NCBI GenBank assembly: GCA_964016415.1
Contig: OZ024666.1
Location: 2,213,310-2,277,309 of the forward strand
Direction: 5' to 3'
DNA from: Erwinia sp.
Lineage (GTDB): Bacteria > Pseudomonadota > Gammaproteobacteria > Enterobacterales > Enterobacteriaceae
Length of the DNA stretch: 64,000 nucleotides
The notes beneath the pieces are model-generated. The model was not told the origin of the DNA and did no database searches. It saw only the letters and a program-made list of their open reading frames with translations. The translations under genes were made by a program, and so were the position numbers. This document shows, piece by piece, positions 11,028 to 24,556 of this stretch. The stretch's first letter is position 1. Every line of letters starts with the position of its first letter.

Positions 11028-11699
11028 TCAGGCAATATTGAGGTATTTATGCGTCTGCATCGAAAGTCGCCAGTTACGCGCTATGCAGGTATCGATGCAG
11101 AGTTGTGTCGCTGCTGCTTTCTGGCTGATGGGCTGTAATGCAATGATTCGTGGCTTGCTATCATCCAGCCCGGCTAACAGAACATCCAGCGCTTCAACAT
11201 CCCGCTGGCGGGCTACGGGATGTTTGATTTCATCAGCCCGCAGCAGCGCCTGTGGATGGAGTTCATAGCCCCCGCGCATATTCACTTTTGGTGATACAGT
11301 CACCCAGCATTCCGGCACACAACGCACTTCGTGGGTACCACTGGTTTCAATCTGAGTGCTCATACCATTCTGATGCAGCGTTTCTGTCAGTGAAGTCAAA
11401 TCATACAGGCAGGGTTCTCCCCCGGTGATAACGATATGGCGTGCTGTCCACTTCCGTTCGGCGATTGTCGCCAGCAATGCCTGCGCATCAGCAGCTCCCC
11501 AGTGATCACTTTCCTGCGTTTTGAGAATAATATCGCCAAGCGGACGCTGTTTGTCCTGCTGTTTTTCCCACGTGTGTTTAGTATCACACCAACTGCAACC
11601 CACCGGACAACCCTGCAACCGAATAAAGATGGCTGGCACACCGGTGTAAAATCCCTCTCCCTGCAGCGTCTGGAACATTTCATTAACTGGATACTGCAT
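11028..11699 (-). CDS. queE: 7-carboxy-7-deazaguanine synthase (radical SAM)
   Basis: 223 residues, as in E. coli. It uses SAM and Mg2+ to contract the ring of 6-carboxytetrahydropterin to 7-carboxy-7-deazaguanine. The 4Fe-4S motif CPVGCSWC lies in IRLQGCPVGCSWCDTKHTW. The GGEP motif is in ITGGEPCLYDL, and SPKVNMRGGYE follows. Two adjacent ATG codons occur at 11702 and 11699; the second gives the family length. A longer frame to 11801 is rejected because its extra residues match nothing. The gene is tail-to-tail with queD, 24 bases apart. Confidence 0.96.
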   Translation of the reverse strand: MQYPVNEMFQTLQGEGFYTGVPAIFIRLQGCPVGCSWCDTKHTWEKQQDKQRPLGDIILKTQESDHWGAADAQALLATIAERKWTARHIVITGGEPCLYDLTSLTETLHQNGMSTQIETSGTHEVRCVPECWVTVSPKVNMRGGYELHPQALLRADEIKHPVARQRDVEALDVLLAGLDDSKPRIIALQPISQKAAATQLCIDTCIARNWRLSMQTHKYLNIA

Positions 11700-11702
11700 C
11701 AT

Positions 11703-12087
11703 TTCCACCCGCCCGAATTTGAGGCCGTGGATTATGGCAGATTGTAGCTTATTAGCCAATCTATGGGGGAGAATTGATTTGAGAAGGAATAATAAAACCA
11801 ACGATTATAACTTATGAGAAGTTTCAAAAAATCATGTAAAATCGGATATGGTGGTACCAGTTTCAATCGGCAATAATCAGAACGAGTTCTAAAAAACTAT
11901 AAAAAACCTCAGAAAAATAATTACAGCGCTAATAAATAAAATCACAATGATATATTTCGACATCACAATATAAAATCACCCAACCCCAATATAGATAACT
12001 TGACGTTCAACCACAACTTGAATTACGATGTTGTAATCATCTACCCATCCTTCAACCCTTGATTCAAACTAACACTCTAGGATTAAC
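11703..12087. other. AT-rich intergenic region between queE and the luxI remnant
   Basis: 385 bases. It must hold the queE promoter on one strand and the former luxI promoter on the other. Base composition drops sharply after about 11810, marking the left border of an AT-rich patch that runs to about 13670. I see no lux-box palindrome that I would defend, and no gene. Confidence 0.5.
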
Positions 12088-12644
12088 ATGTTTAAAATAA
12101 GAAAATTTAGTTACAGTTCTATTTCAAAAATAAAAAAAATGAGTTTTATAAATTAAGAAAAAAAATATTTAAAGATAGATTAGATTGGAACGTAAATTGG
12201 TTTCATGATTTAGAGTTTGATCAATATGATAATGAAAGCACCTGCTATCTCATTGGAACAATCGATAATAAAATAATTTGCGGCTCCAGACTTATTTAAA
12301 TGAAAAACCCTAACATGATTACAGGTACTTTTTCTAGCCTTTTTAAAAACATACCTATCCCTGAAGGGGATTATATAGAGTCGAGTCGTTTTTTTGTGGA
12401 CAAAAAAGGTAATTTAGACCAAAAAATACCAATAAGTTTTTTCCTATTTTTATCAACAATGAATTATGCCTTGAGTAAAAAATACACGTGAGTATTAACA
12501 ATTGTAAGTAAAGGAATGTTAAATATAATAAAGAAATCAGGATGGAAACTGAATGTGATTTCAAAAGGATTATCTGAAAAAAACAAAGAAATATTTTTTA
12601 TAAACTTACCTGTAGATAATGAGAATCAAAATACTCTAATTTAA
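12088..12644 (+). pseudogene. Decayed LuxI-family acyl-homoserine lactone synthase
   Basis: The ATG at 12088 has AGGA five bases upstream. After about 16 codons a one-base loss in or near the A8 run at 12132-12139 shifts the frame. The downstream frame then reads LRKKIFKDRLDWN, EFDQYDN, CGSRLI, an in-frame TAA (12297-12299), MKNPNMITGTF, IESSRFFVDKK, a TGA (12489-12491), VLTIVSKGML and KKSGW, and ends at a TAA at 12642. These blocks match the LuxI family in order: the N-terminal R/F/W/E/D core, the central SRF-VD and the C-terminal part. They are closest, from memory, to the EsaI/CarI/ExpI type. Three lesions make a functional enzyme very unlikely. The gene faces the intact luxR homologue tail-to-tail, as in esaI/esaR. 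Confidence 0.9.
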
Positions 12645-12710
12645 AATATACAATCAAAAATAAATTTAAAGAAGGAGATTTTATTAAGCTGGCCGTTGGA
12701 AATATAAAAA

Positions 12711-13442
12711 TCATTTGATAGGTTTAATTAAATTCAATTCTGTACCTAATTTTATTGCATGCTTCGCATTGATAACACCTAATTTCCTTACAACGTTACC
12801 AATATGAAATTTAACTGTACTAACTTTTATTCCAAGAATAATAGATATTTCCTGGTATGTTTTTCCTATGCTAGCCCAATATAAAATCTCATTTTCTCTT
12901 CCAGAAAAAATATTTTTATTGGGTTTTCTCCCACTTAACTCGCAGAGTTCATCCTCATATAAAAACTTTGTTTTTTCATATATATTCATTAGTAAAAAAT
13001 GAAGATCTGCTTTTTTATCTTTTATCTCATCTTCAATATCCTTCCCTTCTATTTTTTGTAACACAATAGATAACATAGCCATATGATGATGACCGTCATG
13101 GAGCACAAATGTATAGCCGTTTGTGATATTATAATTACTTGAAATTTTAAAAATCTTAGAAAAATTCAGAATAGAATTCATTGATATATTTTCGTCCCAC
13201 GAAAATGGGTAAACTCTTTTAAATGCATGAAGTACAACAGGATCCATAAATTGATAATTATTTTTTATATATACATCATACCATTCACTTGGATAGTTAG
13301 ATGCCACGAATAAGTCAACTGGATTTTTTTTATTAATAAGAAGATATGCATAGTTAAAATCTCCAATGCATCGTAATTTTCTATTGATGTACTCATTCAC
13401 TGCATCTTTAATATCAGGGTTTACAGTGGATAAATTCGACAT
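12711..13442 (-). CDS. EsaR/ExpR-type LuxR quorum-sensing regulator
   Basis: 243 residues from an ATG at 13442 with AGGAGTGAAA just upstream; a second ATG at 13469 is less well placed. The N-terminal autoinducer-binding domain (about 15-165) keeps the family residues in SEWYDVYIKNN, MDPVVLHAFKRVYPFSWDE and NGYTFVLHDG. The C-terminal GerE-type helix-turn-helix has SGRENEILYWASIGKTYQEI and STVKFHIGNVVRKLGV, with the conserved E, L and G. Relatives such as EsaR bind DNA without ligand and are released by acyl-homoserine lactone. The adjacent synthase is dead, so this is now a solo receptor. It may still respond to signal from neighbours or act constitutively. AT-rich codon use sets it apart from its surroundings. 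Confidence 0.92.
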   Translation of the reverse strand: MSNLSTVNPDIKDAVNEYINRKLRCIGDFNYAYLLINKKNPVDLFVASNYPSEWYDVYIKNNYQFMDPVVLHAFKRVYPFSWDENISMNSILNFSKIFKISSNYNITNGYTFVLHDGHHHMAMLSIVLQKIEGKDIEDEIKDKKADLHFLLMNIYEKTKFLYEDELCELSGRKPNKNIFSGRENEILYWASIGKTYQEISIILGIKVSTVKFHIGNVVRKLGVINAKHAIKLGTELNLIKPIK

Positions 13443-13671
13443 TTTCACTCCTGATAATGAATCACTCATTCATCCCTATAAAACATAGTATAAACCTAAT
13501 CATAGATCATTAATTAATATTAATCTATATAAAAATAGAAACACTAAATATAAAAATAAATGAAATGAAAAAATACACACAAAAATAATTTATTTAACTA
13601 GAATTTAATCTTTAAATAACCAAATAGAAAAAATAATGCGTTTTAAATCAAAAAATTCATAGGGAAATATG

Positions 13672-13701
13672 AAAAATCAGGCCCGAGAGCCTGATTTTTT
13701 T
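13672..13701 (-). terminator. Rho-independent terminator of pyrG-eno
   Basis: AAATCAGGC (read on the minus strand) pairs with GCCTGATTT around a short CTCGG-type loop, with A/T tracts on both sides. It lies 20 bases after the eno stop. The symmetry means it could also stop transcription from the luxR side. Confidence 0.85.
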
Positions 13702-13721
13702 AGAATAATGAAAGCGTCAGA

Positions 13722-16777
<3,056 letters not shown>

Positions 16778-16810
16778 TTAAAGACGATGGAGTAACCAAG
16801 ACGGGAAAAC

Positions 16811-16839
16811 AGTATACTGGATTCCCTCTCAGGTCACAA
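16811..16839 (-). promoter_or_regulatory. Sigma-70 promoter for pyrG-eno
   Basis: On the minus strand TTGTGA (16834-16839) and TATACT (16811-16816) are separated by exactly 17 bases, about 55 bases upstream of the pyrG start. This is the best match in the mazG-pyrG gap. Confidence 0.65.
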
Positions 16840-16974
16840 TTAATCGTTTTAAATTGTGAGCTTTCCGTCGCATAGCAAGCTTAAGAGTACGCGATCATCT
16901 CTGATAATAAATTGATATGTATCAGCTTCTCAGTTGAATCGTGTCAGCCACTGCCAGCGAACGGAAACCAGATA

Positions 16975-17757
16975 CTATTCTTTTGCCTTAACCTGCTGCC
17001 AGGCCTGTTCCATTTGCTCTAAGCTCGCCTGATTCATCAACATTCCCTGCTGGTGGATAATCTCTTCGACCTGGCGAAAGCGGCGTTCAAATTTATCATT
17101 GGCTTTTTGCAACGCTATTTCCGCTTTACTGCCCAAATGGCGGGCCAGATTGACCGTTGCGAACAGTAAATCGCCGATCTCTTCTTCCAGTTTGTCATGA
17201 TCAACCTCAGCCTGATGCACTTCATGCATCACTTCTGCCAGCTCTTCTTCAACTTTTTCAACCACAGGAGGCAAGCTCTTCCAGTCAAAACCGACATGGT
17301 GGCAGCGTGTTTGAATTTTATGTGAGCGCATCAATGCAGGTAACGCCCGGGTAATATCATCCAGCGCAGAGAGCTGTGATTTATCCGCCCGCTCTGCCTG
17401 TTTGATATTTTCCCAGCCAGCGAGAGCGACCTCAGCCGTTGCAGCCTGTTCCTGAGCAAAAACATGGGGGTGACGCTGCACCAGCTTGTCGTTGATCGAC
17501 TGACAAATAGCACGAAAATCAAAATGCCCCTGCTCCTGAGCCAGTTGGGCATAAAACACCACTTGGAACAACAGATCCCCGAGTTCGCCACGCAGGGAGT
17601 CTATGTCATCACGCTGAATGGCATCAATGACCTCATAGGTCTCTTCAAGCGTGTAAGGAATGATCGATTGAAAAGTCTGCTGACGATCCCACGGACACCC
17701 GAGTTGCGGATCACGTAACTGAACCATTATGTCCAGCAATTGTTGCAGTTCTTGCAT
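16975..17757 (-). CDS. mazG: Nucleoside triphosphate pyrophosphohydrolase MazG
   Basis: 260 residues with two tandem MazG domains. It hydrolyses (d)NTPs to NMP and pyrophosphate, and in E. coli lowers ppGpp under starvation, which fits its place after relA. The all-alpha metal-binding motif appears as LEETYEVIDAIQ followed by RGELGDLLFQVVFYAQ in the first domain. In the second it appears as VEEELAEVMHE followed by EEIGDLLFATVNLARHL. The ATG at 17757 matches the family start (MQELQQLLDIM); a GTG at 17793 would add 12 unmatched residues. The upstream gene relA is separated by a terminator. Confidence 0.95.
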   Translation of the reverse strand: MQELQQLLDIMVQLRDPQLGCPWDRQQTFQSIIPYTLEETYEVIDAIQRDDIDSLRGELGDLLFQVVFYAQLAQEQGHFDFRAICQSINDKLVQRHPHVFAQEQAATAEVALAGWENIKQAERADKSQLSALDDITRALPALMRSHKIQTRCHHVGFDWKSLPPVVEKVEEELAEVMHEVHQAEVDHDKLEEEIGDLLFATVNLARHLGSKAEIALQKANDKFERRFRQVEEIIHQQGMLMNQASLEQMEQAWQQVKAKE

Positions 17758-17871
17758 GGTATCAAATCCAGTGCGCTGATTAATAAGAGTCACTCCACCA
17801 GGGCTGTTTTACTTGCCGATTACGCCTGAAGAGAGAGGTTCTGAAAGAGATAATTGTCCCGTTTCGGGGGC

Positions 17872-17901
17872 AAAAGGCCGTTGAAGTAACGCACAACGGC
17901 C
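17872..17901 (-). terminator. Terminator after relA
   Basis: GGCCGTTG (17876-17883) and CAACGGCC (17894-17901) form an 8-bp stem. On the minus strand it is followed by TTTTG, 22 bases after the relA stop. Confidence 0.75.
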
Positions 17902-17922
17902 CCCTGGATAGGGCTGTTTTAA

Positions 17923-20151
17923 CTAGTGCAGACGACGTGCATCAATGATATCTGGCACCTGATTAAGGCGAGCCAAAACACGACTAAGCACCTGATGATT
18001 GTAAATTTCAATGTCCATATCGATCGTGGCCAGTTGCTTTTTGGTGTCACTGCGGCTCGACACTCCCAGTACGTTGACCTTTTCATTTGCCAGTATAGTG
18101 GTGATATCCCGTAGCAGACCACTACGGTCATTCGCCGTGACTCTGACCACCAGTGAGTAACCGCTGGAATAGTTTTCACCCCACACTGCATCAACTATGC
18201 GCTCCGGGGCGTGCGATATAAGATCAGCAAGTTGATCACAATCTGCCCGGTGAATTGAGATGCCACGACCCTGGGTGATAAATCCGACAATGTCATCCCC
18301 CGGAATCGGCTGACAGCAACGTGCAATATGGTGCATCAGGTTACCTACGCCTTCGACCACGATGCGACCGCTCTCCTTACTGCGAGGGGCGGTCGATTTC
18401 TGCGTCAACTGACGTAACGCCTGCTGATCCTCTTCTTCAGCACTGGGTTTATTCAGTTTCGCCTGCAGATAATTGCTCATCTGATTAAGGCGTATATCGC
18501 CTCCGCCAATAGAGGCTAATAACTCATCAAGACTATTGACGTTATAACGAGGCAACAAAAGTTTTTCTGCCTCTTTAAAGGAGATATCAAGCTGCTCCAG
18601 TTCATTATCGAGTATCTGACGTCCGGCAATGATATTTTTGTCGCGATCCTGCTTACGGAACCATGCATGAATTTTCGAACGTCCCCGGCTGGTCGTGATG
18701 TAGCCCAGATTGGGATTCAGCCAGTCACGGCTCGGGTTGGGTTGTTTTTGCGTGATAATGTCAATCTGGTCACCCATCTGGAGCTGATAGGTAAAAGGAA
18801 CAATGCGCCCCCCCACTTTAGCACCAATGCATCGATGACCGATATCACTGTGAATATGATAAGCAAAATCCAGTGGCGTCGATCCTGTAGGCAAATCAAC
18901 CACATCACCTTTCGGCGTAAAGACATAAACACGATCATCAAATACCTGACTGCGCACTTCATCAAGCATTTCACCTGAGTCTGACATCTCTTCCTGCCAG
19001 GCAATCAGTTTTCTCAGCCAAGCAATACGCTCTTCATGGCCCGATGCACCTCGGCTATGGCTGCCTGTCGTACCTTCTTTATATTTCCAGTGTGCTGCGA
19101 CCCCTAATTCCGCATCTTCATGCATCTGGCGGGTACGAATCTGAATTTCGACCGTTTTACCGCCAGGACCCAACACAACCGTGTGGATCGATTGGTAACC
19201 ATTAGGTTTAGGATTCGCCACGTAATCATCAAATTCATCTGGTAAATGGCGATACAAAGTATGTACTGTGCCAAGCGCACCATAACAATCCTGCAGACGA
19301 TCCGCCACAATACGTACAGCCCGCACATCAAACAGTTCGTCAAATGTCAGAGCCTTTTTCTGCATCTTTCGCCAGATGCTGTAGATGTGTTTTGGCCGTC
19401 CATAGACTTCAGCTTTCACGCCTTGTTTTTCCATCTCTGAACGTAATGAGGCGACAAAAGTGTCTATATATTGCTCACGGTCGATTCGCCTTTCATGCAG
19501 TAACTTAGCAATTTTTTTATATTCGTCGGGACGCAGATACCGGAAGCAATAATCCTCCAGTTCCCATTTGAGCTGCCCTATTCCCAGGCGATTGGCCAAC
19601 GGGGCGTAAATATTGCTGCACTCTTTAGCCGCCAGTACCCGAACATCTTCCGGTGCCTCTTTGACCTCACGTAAATGGGCAATCCGCTCAGCTAAATTAA
19701 TCACCACACAGCGGAAATCTTCCACCATCGCCAGCAACATCCGACGGACGCTATCAACCTGTACCGATGCTGTCGATTCGTTATGGACAGCTTTTAACTG
19801 ACGAATGGCATCCATATCCCGAACACCATGAACCAGCGAGACAATAGCCTTACCGAAGGTCTCTTCGAGTACCTCTTCCGTCACTACTCCGGCATCAGCG
19901 AGTGGGAAAAGCAGCGCCGCTCGCAGACTTTCACTGTCCATACTGAGTGTCGAAAGAATTTCCACCATTTCAACCCCTCGCCACAGCAGGCGGGGAGCAT
20001 CAGGATGCTGGCGCGTAACATGCTCACAATATCGCCAGGTATCAGCCAGACGCTCAACAGATTGCGACTGTGTGATCCCAAGGCTGGCAATCCACTGATC
20101 GAGCGCGAATTCACCTGCGGTATTCAAGTGTGCACTTCTTATCGCAACCAT
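17923..20151 (-). CDS. relA: GTP pyrophosphokinase (ppGpp synthetase I)
   Basis: 742 residues. It makes (p)ppGpp on ribosomes stalled by uncharged tRNA. Domain order is a degenerate, inactive HD hydrolase region (about 30-180), the synthetase domain (about 240-360, with YGRPKHIYSIWRKMQKK and FDELFDVRAVRIVA), the TGS domain (RVYVFTPKGDVVDLPTGSTP), a zinc-finger/conserved-cysteine region (HIARCCQPIPGDDIVGFI) and a C-terminal ACT domain (NDRSGLLRDITTILANEKVN). The ATG at 20151 follows AGGAGATGTT; an upstream extension to 20265 overlaps rlmD and is rejected. It follows rlmD by 31 bases. Confidence 0.98.
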   Translation of the reverse strand: MVAIRSAHLNTAGEFALDQWIASLGITQSQSVERLADTWRYCEHVTRQHPDAPRLLWRGVEMVEILSTLSMDSESLRAALLFPLADAGVVTEEVLEETFGKAIVSLVHGVRDMDAIRQLKAVHNESTASVQVDSVRRMLLAMVEDFRCVVINLAERIAHLREVKEAPEDVRVLAAKECSNIYAPLANRLGIGQLKWELEDYCFRYLRPDEYKKIAKLLHERRIDREQYIDTFVASLRSEMEKQGVKAEVYGRPKHIYSIWRKMQKKALTFDELFDVRAVRIVADRLQDCYGALGTVHTLYRHLPDEFDDYVANPKPNGYQSIHTVVLGPGGKTVEIQIRTRQMHEDAELGVAAHWKYKEGTTGSHSRGASGHEERIAWLRKLIAWQEEMSDSGEMLDEVRSQVFDDRVYVFTPKGDVVDLPTGSTPLDFAYHIHSDIGHRCIGAKVGGRIVPFTYQLQMGDQIDIITQKQPNPSRDWLNPNLGYITTSRGRSKIHAWFRKQDRDKNIIAGRQILDNELEQLDISFKEAEKLLLPRYNVNSLDELLASIGGGDIRLNQMSNYLQAKLNKPSAEEEDQQALRQLTQKSTAPRSKESGRIVVEGVGNLMHHIARCCQPIPGDDIVGFITQGRGISIHRADCDQLADLISHAPERIVDAVWGENYSSGYSLVVRVTANDRSGLLRDITTILANEKVNVLGVSSRSDTKKQLATIDMDIEIYNHQVLSRVLARLNQVPDIIDARRLH

Positions 20152-20182
20152 AACATCTCCTGGTTTGGCCCATGACAGGCGC

Positions 20183-21493
20183 TTATTTTCGGCTAAACAG
20201 TACCATCGACTCAACGTGGGCGGTGTGGGGAAACATATCCAATAAAGCGATACGTTTAATTTCATACCCGGCGGCGATTAATGCCTGACTGTCTCTGGCC
20301 AACGTGGTCGGGTTACACGAAACATAAACTACTGCCTGTGGTGACAGGTTGACAATGTGTCCCATTACACCGGGGGCACCTGCACGGGCTGGATCAAGTA
20401 ACACTTTTGAAAACCCCTCACGCGCCCAGGGTTGATCTTTTACATCATTCTCAAGATTATGCTGATAAAACGACACGTTATGTAGCTGATTACATACGGC
20501 ATTATATTTCGCTCTTGCCACTAAGGCCTCGACGCCTTCAACACCTACCACACTTTTCACTTTTTCACTGGCAGGCAACGAGAAATTTCCCATACCACAA
20601 AACAGATCGAGCAGGCGATCTTCCCGGGTTAATGCCAGCCATGACAACGCCAGCTGAACCATTTTTTCATTCAGTCCCCGATTAATCTGAATAAAATCCT
20701 GAGGGCTAAAAGTAAGCTGTAGATCACATATCTGATACCAGGGCTCTTCACCAGTGATTTGCTCCAGTGTGTCAGTTTCTGGTGCTAAAAACAGTGCAAG
20801 ATGGAGTTTATGCGAAAAGCATTCCAGTTTTTCCCGGTCTGAACCAGAGAGCTTTTCCAGATGACGAACACTCACCACTGGCCCATTGTCCGCCATCACT
20901 AACTCAACGTGTCCCAGCCGTTTAACTGCCTGGAGTGATGATAGTGTCTCATATAACGGCACCAGCAATGCACCGAGTACAGGAACTAAAACAGGGCATT
21001 CATGCACAGAAACCAGTTTATCAGAGGCCTCCTGACGATACCCCATCTGTAACTTACCCTGCGCATAGAGCAATCCTAATCGCGCACGGCGACGGCAGCC
21101 ATAAGATTCCCCGGAGAGAATCTCAATAGGCTCATTCTCCGTCACACCACTGTCTCGCAATAAACGTCGTAAGGATGCGGATTTACTCTGTTGCTGCAGC
21201 GATGCAGACATATGCTGCAACTGACAGCCGCCGCAGCGATGAAAATATATGCAACGGGGCTGACGTCGCTCCGGATTGTCACCAGAGCACTTTTTCATTT
21301 CGCCCTTTGCCCAGCGACGTTTATCCTCTACCAATTCAACGTCAACCTGTTCACCCGGCAACGCACCAGGTATAAAAATGGTTTTACCTTTATAATGAGC
21401 TACGCCCTGACCGGAACCATCGACATCATCAATGATTGCAGTGATTTTCTGGCGGGTCGTCACGCGCCGTTTAACAGAGTAGAATTGCACCAT
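20183..21493 (-). CDS. rlmD: 23S rRNA (uracil-1939-C5)-methyltransferase
   Basis: 436 residues. SAM-dependent methyltransferase for U1939 of 23S rRNA. An N-terminal TRAM domain (about 15-75) precedes the 4Fe-4S cysteines in RCIYFHRCGGCQLQH. The methyltransferase core has DLFCGMGNFSLP and LLDPARAGAPG. The catalytic cysteine is in VSCNPTTLARD. The ATG at 21493 (MVQFYSVKRR) matches the family start. The 69-codon upstream reading, rich in histidine, overlaps the barA start on the other strand and is noise. It is transcribed divergently from barA and precedes relA. Confidence 0.97.
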   Translation of the reverse strand: MVQFYSVKRRVTTRQKITAIIDDVDGSGQGVAHYKGKTIFIPGALPGEQVDVELVEDKRRWAKGEMKKCSGDNPERRQPRCIYFHRCGGCQLQHMSASLQQQSKSASLRRLLRDSGVTENEPIEILSGESYGCRRRARLGLLYAQGKLQMGYRQEASDKLVSVHECPVLVPVLGALLVPLYETLSSLQAVKRLGHVELVMADNGPVVSVRHLEKLSGSDREKLECFSHKLHLALFLAPETDTLEQITGEEPWYQICDLQLTFSPQDFIQINRGLNEKMVQLALSWLALTREDRLLDLFCGMGNFSLPASEKVKSVVGVEGVEALVARAKYNAVCNQLHNVSFYQHNLENDVKDQPWAREGFSKVLLDPARAGAPGVMGHIVNLSPQAVVYVSCNPTTLARDSQALIAAGYEIKRIALLDMFPHTAHVESMVLFSRK

Positions 21494-21604
21494 TCTTACT
21501 TTTATTCCGGTAGTCGTCGTTGAAAAACAAGCGTAGCCTACACCAGACGCTGAATTTATTCGACCTGACCAGCACCTGTTGGTTTCATGTAGCTCAGAGA
21601 AATT

Positions 21605-24352
21605 ATGACAAAATATAGCCTGCGTGCCCGCATGATGGTGATGATAATGGCACCCACTTTGATGATTGGGCTGCTGATGAGCACATTTTTCGTCGTTCAC
21701 CGTTATAACGAGTTACAAAACCAACTGATTGATGCCGGTGCCAATATCATTGAGCCCCTGGCTGTGGCCAGCGAATATGGCATGACATTTCATAGCAGGG
21801 AGTCTATCCGGCAACTGGTCAGCCTTTTGCACCGTCGTCATTCCAGTATTGTGCGTGCGATCACCGTCTTCGATGCACAAAATCAACTGTTCGTCACCTC
21901 AAATTATCACGTTAATCCTAATGTTTTGCGCTTACCGGCCGGGAAAAAAGCGGCTTACAGTTCCGGCTATGAACGTAACGGTGATTCGGTAATTTTGCGC
22001 ACCCCTATTGTTTCTGAAAGCTATTATCCGGATGAATCACCCGGTGAAGATGCTAAACCGCCCGGTAATCCATTGGGGTATGTCGCCATTGAGCTGGATC
22101 TGCAATCAGTGAAACTACAGCAATATAAAGAGGTGTTTATTGCTACCCTGATGCTGCTCTCCTGTTTATGTATTGCTATGCTTTTTGCTTACCGACTCAT
22201 GCGCGATGTTACCGCCCCCATTCGTAATATGGTCAATACTGTTGACCGCATCCGATGCGGACAGCTCGACAGCCGTGTGTCCGGTTATATGCTGGGAGAG
22301 TTAGATACACTTAAAAATGGCATCAACGCCATGGCCGTGTCTCTAACGACTTACCATGAAGAGATGCAGCAGAACATCGATCAGGCCACACTCGACCTGC
22401 GTGAAACGCTGGAACAGATGGAAATTCAGAATATCGAGCTCGATATGGCCAAAAAACGCGCGCAGGAAGCAGCCAGAATAAAATCAGAGTTTTTAGCCAA
22501 CATGTCACATGAGTTGCGCACACCACTCAACGGCGTCATTGGCTTTACCCGTCAGACTTTGAAAACCTCGCTTAACCTGACACAACGCGATTATCTGAAC
22601 ACCATTGAACGTTCGGCTAATAACTTACTGAAAATTATCAATGACGTACTCGATTTTTCAAAACTGGAATCGGGTAAACTTTTACTGGAAACTATCCCCT
22701 TCCCCTTTCGCTCAACCATTGATGAAGTGGTACAACTGCTGGCCCATTCAGCCCATGAAAAAGGTCTTGAGGTCATTCTTAATATTGAAAATGATGTGCC
22801 GGAAAATGTCATCGGTGATCCTCTAAGGATCCAACAAATTATTTTCAATCTGTTAGGCAACGCTATTAAATTCACTGAACAAGGTGATATCGAATTCAGT
22901 GTCAAACAGCGCAGCGTCAGTGATAATTGGGTCAATATCGAAATGCAGTTACGCGATACTGGTATCGGCATTTCCAAACCCCAACAATCACAACTCTTTC
23001 AAGCGTTCAGCCAGGCTGATGCCAGCATTTCCCGGCGTCATGGCGGTACCGGACTTGGGCTGGTTATCACGCAAAAACTGGTCAATGAAATGGGGGGGGA
23101 AATCTCTTTCACCAGCCGGTTGCGTAAAGGATCGACTTTCACCTTTAATATCAATCTTGCACTGAATCCTAATGCCGCTACGACGCCGTACGACTGGAAT
23201 TCACTGGCCAATAAACGCCTGGCTTATGTAGAAGAGAACCAGACCGCCGCTCGGGCTACCCGTGAAATGCTGGCTGATACCCCGTTGACAATCACCTACA
23301 GCACCACACTTGATGAGTTACCTGATGCCTATTATGACTTTTTGCTGATCGGACTCTCTTCAGCTCAGGACCCTGATGGGGAAATCAGCAGCGAAATTTT
23401 ACAACCTATTCTGACACGGGCTAATGCCGTGGTTCTGGCACTACCTGCTCAAATGCAGATTCATGCTGAAGCGTTAAAAAATGCTGGCGTTACTGCCTGT
23501 ATGATTAAGCCGATTTCAATAACACGCCTGCTGCCCATTCTCATCGATCATCAGGTGCAGGATGTAGGACTTGTTCCCAATCGCCAACGACTACCACTTA
23601 CTGTTATGGCGGTGGACGATAATCCGGCGAATCTGAAACTGATTGGTGCACTCCTTGAAGAGCAGGTAGAACATATCATCCTCTGTAACAGTGGCAAAGA
23701 TGCCATTCGTCGTGCAGAAGAGGAGGACCTGAACATTATTTTAATGGATATCCAGATGCCGGATATAGATGGTATCCAGGCCAGTGAAATCATTCGCGAG
23801 ATGCCCCATCATGCCTCTACACCAATTGTTGCTGTTACTGCACACGCACTCGGGGGTGATCAGGAGCATCTGATCAAGGCCGGCATGAATGATTATCTGG
23901 CAAAGCCTATTGACGAATTCAAACTAAAAACATTGCTGGCTCGTTATTCGCCTGTTTTGTTGCCGGTTACTCCACCAGTGACACCTCCGACCACGCTTTG
24001 TGTCTCGTTCGACTGGGCACTGGCCCTTCAACAGGCAGCTAATAAAAGTGATTTGGCAAACGATCTGCTTAAAATGCTGGTGGATTTCTTGCCTGAAGTG
24101 AATGAAAAAGTGGAAGGATGCATGGTAGACAATAATGCTGCTGAACTTAAAGAGATTGTGCATAAACTTCATGGAAGTGCCAGTTACAGCGGTGTTCCGA
24201 GACTGAAACAACTTTGCCAGCAAGTTGAGAAGAGTTTACTTAACGATGCACAAATCAGTGATATTGAGCCAGAGCTGTTTGAATTACTGGATGAAATGGC
24301 GAATGTAACCCGATTAGCCAGAATCCATTTTGAGAGTAATCAAGCTGAATAA
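21605..24352 (+). CDS. barA: Hybrid sensor histidine kinase BarA
   Basis: 915 residues. A tripartite kinase that signals to the response regulator UvrY, which turns on csrB and csrC and so relieves CsrA repression. Order: TM1 (about 10-30), periplasmic sensor, TM2 (about 175-197), HAMP (about 200-255), HisKA with phospho-H302 in [13 protein letters not shown], ATPase with DTGIGIS and GGTGLGL, a receiver with D715 in [12 protein letters not shown], and an HPt domain with H856 in [12 protein letters not shown]. It appears intact. Its output RNA, csrB, and a UvrY box lie about 2.3 kb downstream in this same window. Confidence 0.97.
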   Translation: MTKYSLRARMMVMIMAPTLMIGLLMSTFFVVHRYNELQNQLIDAGANIIEPLAVASEYGMTFHSRESIRQLVSLLHRRHSSIVRAITVFDAQNQLFVTSNYHVNPNVLRLPAGKKAAYSSGYERNGDSVILRTPIVSESYYPDESPGEDAKPPGNPLGYVAIELDLQSVKLQQYKEVFIATLMLLSCLCIAMLFAYRLMRDVTAPIRNMVNTVDRIRCGQLDSRVSGYMLGELDTLKNGINAMAVSLTTYHEEMQQNIDQATLDLRETLEQMEIQNIELDMAKKRAQEAARIKSEFLANMSHELRTPLNGVIGFTRQTLKTSLNLTQRDYLNTIERSANNLLKIINDVLDFSKLESGKLLLETIPFPFRSTIDEVVQLLAHSAHEKGLEVILNIENDVPENVIGDPLRIQQIIFNLLGNAIKFTEQGDIEFSVKQRSVSDNWVNIEMQLRDTGIGISKPQQSQLFQAFSQADASISRRHGGTGLGLVITQKLVNEMGGEISFTSRLRKGSTFTFNINLALNPNAATTPYDWNSLANKRLAYVEENQTAARATREMLADTPLTITYSTTLDELPDAYYDFLLIGLSSAQDPDGEISSEILQPILTRANAVVLALPAQMQIHAEALKNAGVTACMIKPISITRLLPILIDHQVQDVGLVPNRQRLPLTVMAVDDNPANLKLIGALLEEQVEHIILCNSGKDAIRRAEEEDLNIILMDIQMPDIDGIQASEIIREMPHHASTPIVAVTAHALGGDQEHLIKAGMNDYLAKPIDEFKLKTLLARYSPVLLPVTPPVTPPTTLCVSFDWALALQQAANKSDLANDLLKMLVDFLPEVNEKVEGCMVDNNAAELKEIVHKLHGSASYSGVPRLKQLCQQVEKSLLNDAQISDIEPELFELLDEMANVTRLARIHFESNQAE

Positions 24353-24556
24353 TGACAGCATCCGTGATTGCACTTTCTGTGGAAACCCTGTTTCTGATTT
24401 CAAAACAGACAGGTCTATTGTGGCTGAGATAAAAGGAAGTATTAGCTTTTATACCGGGATTGAGAAGGGCAACGCATGGTGAATATCTGTTCATCCATGC
24501 ACAACTCATTCTGACCGGGGTAAAAAGTATGACATGGCGATAACAAGGCGACAGGT

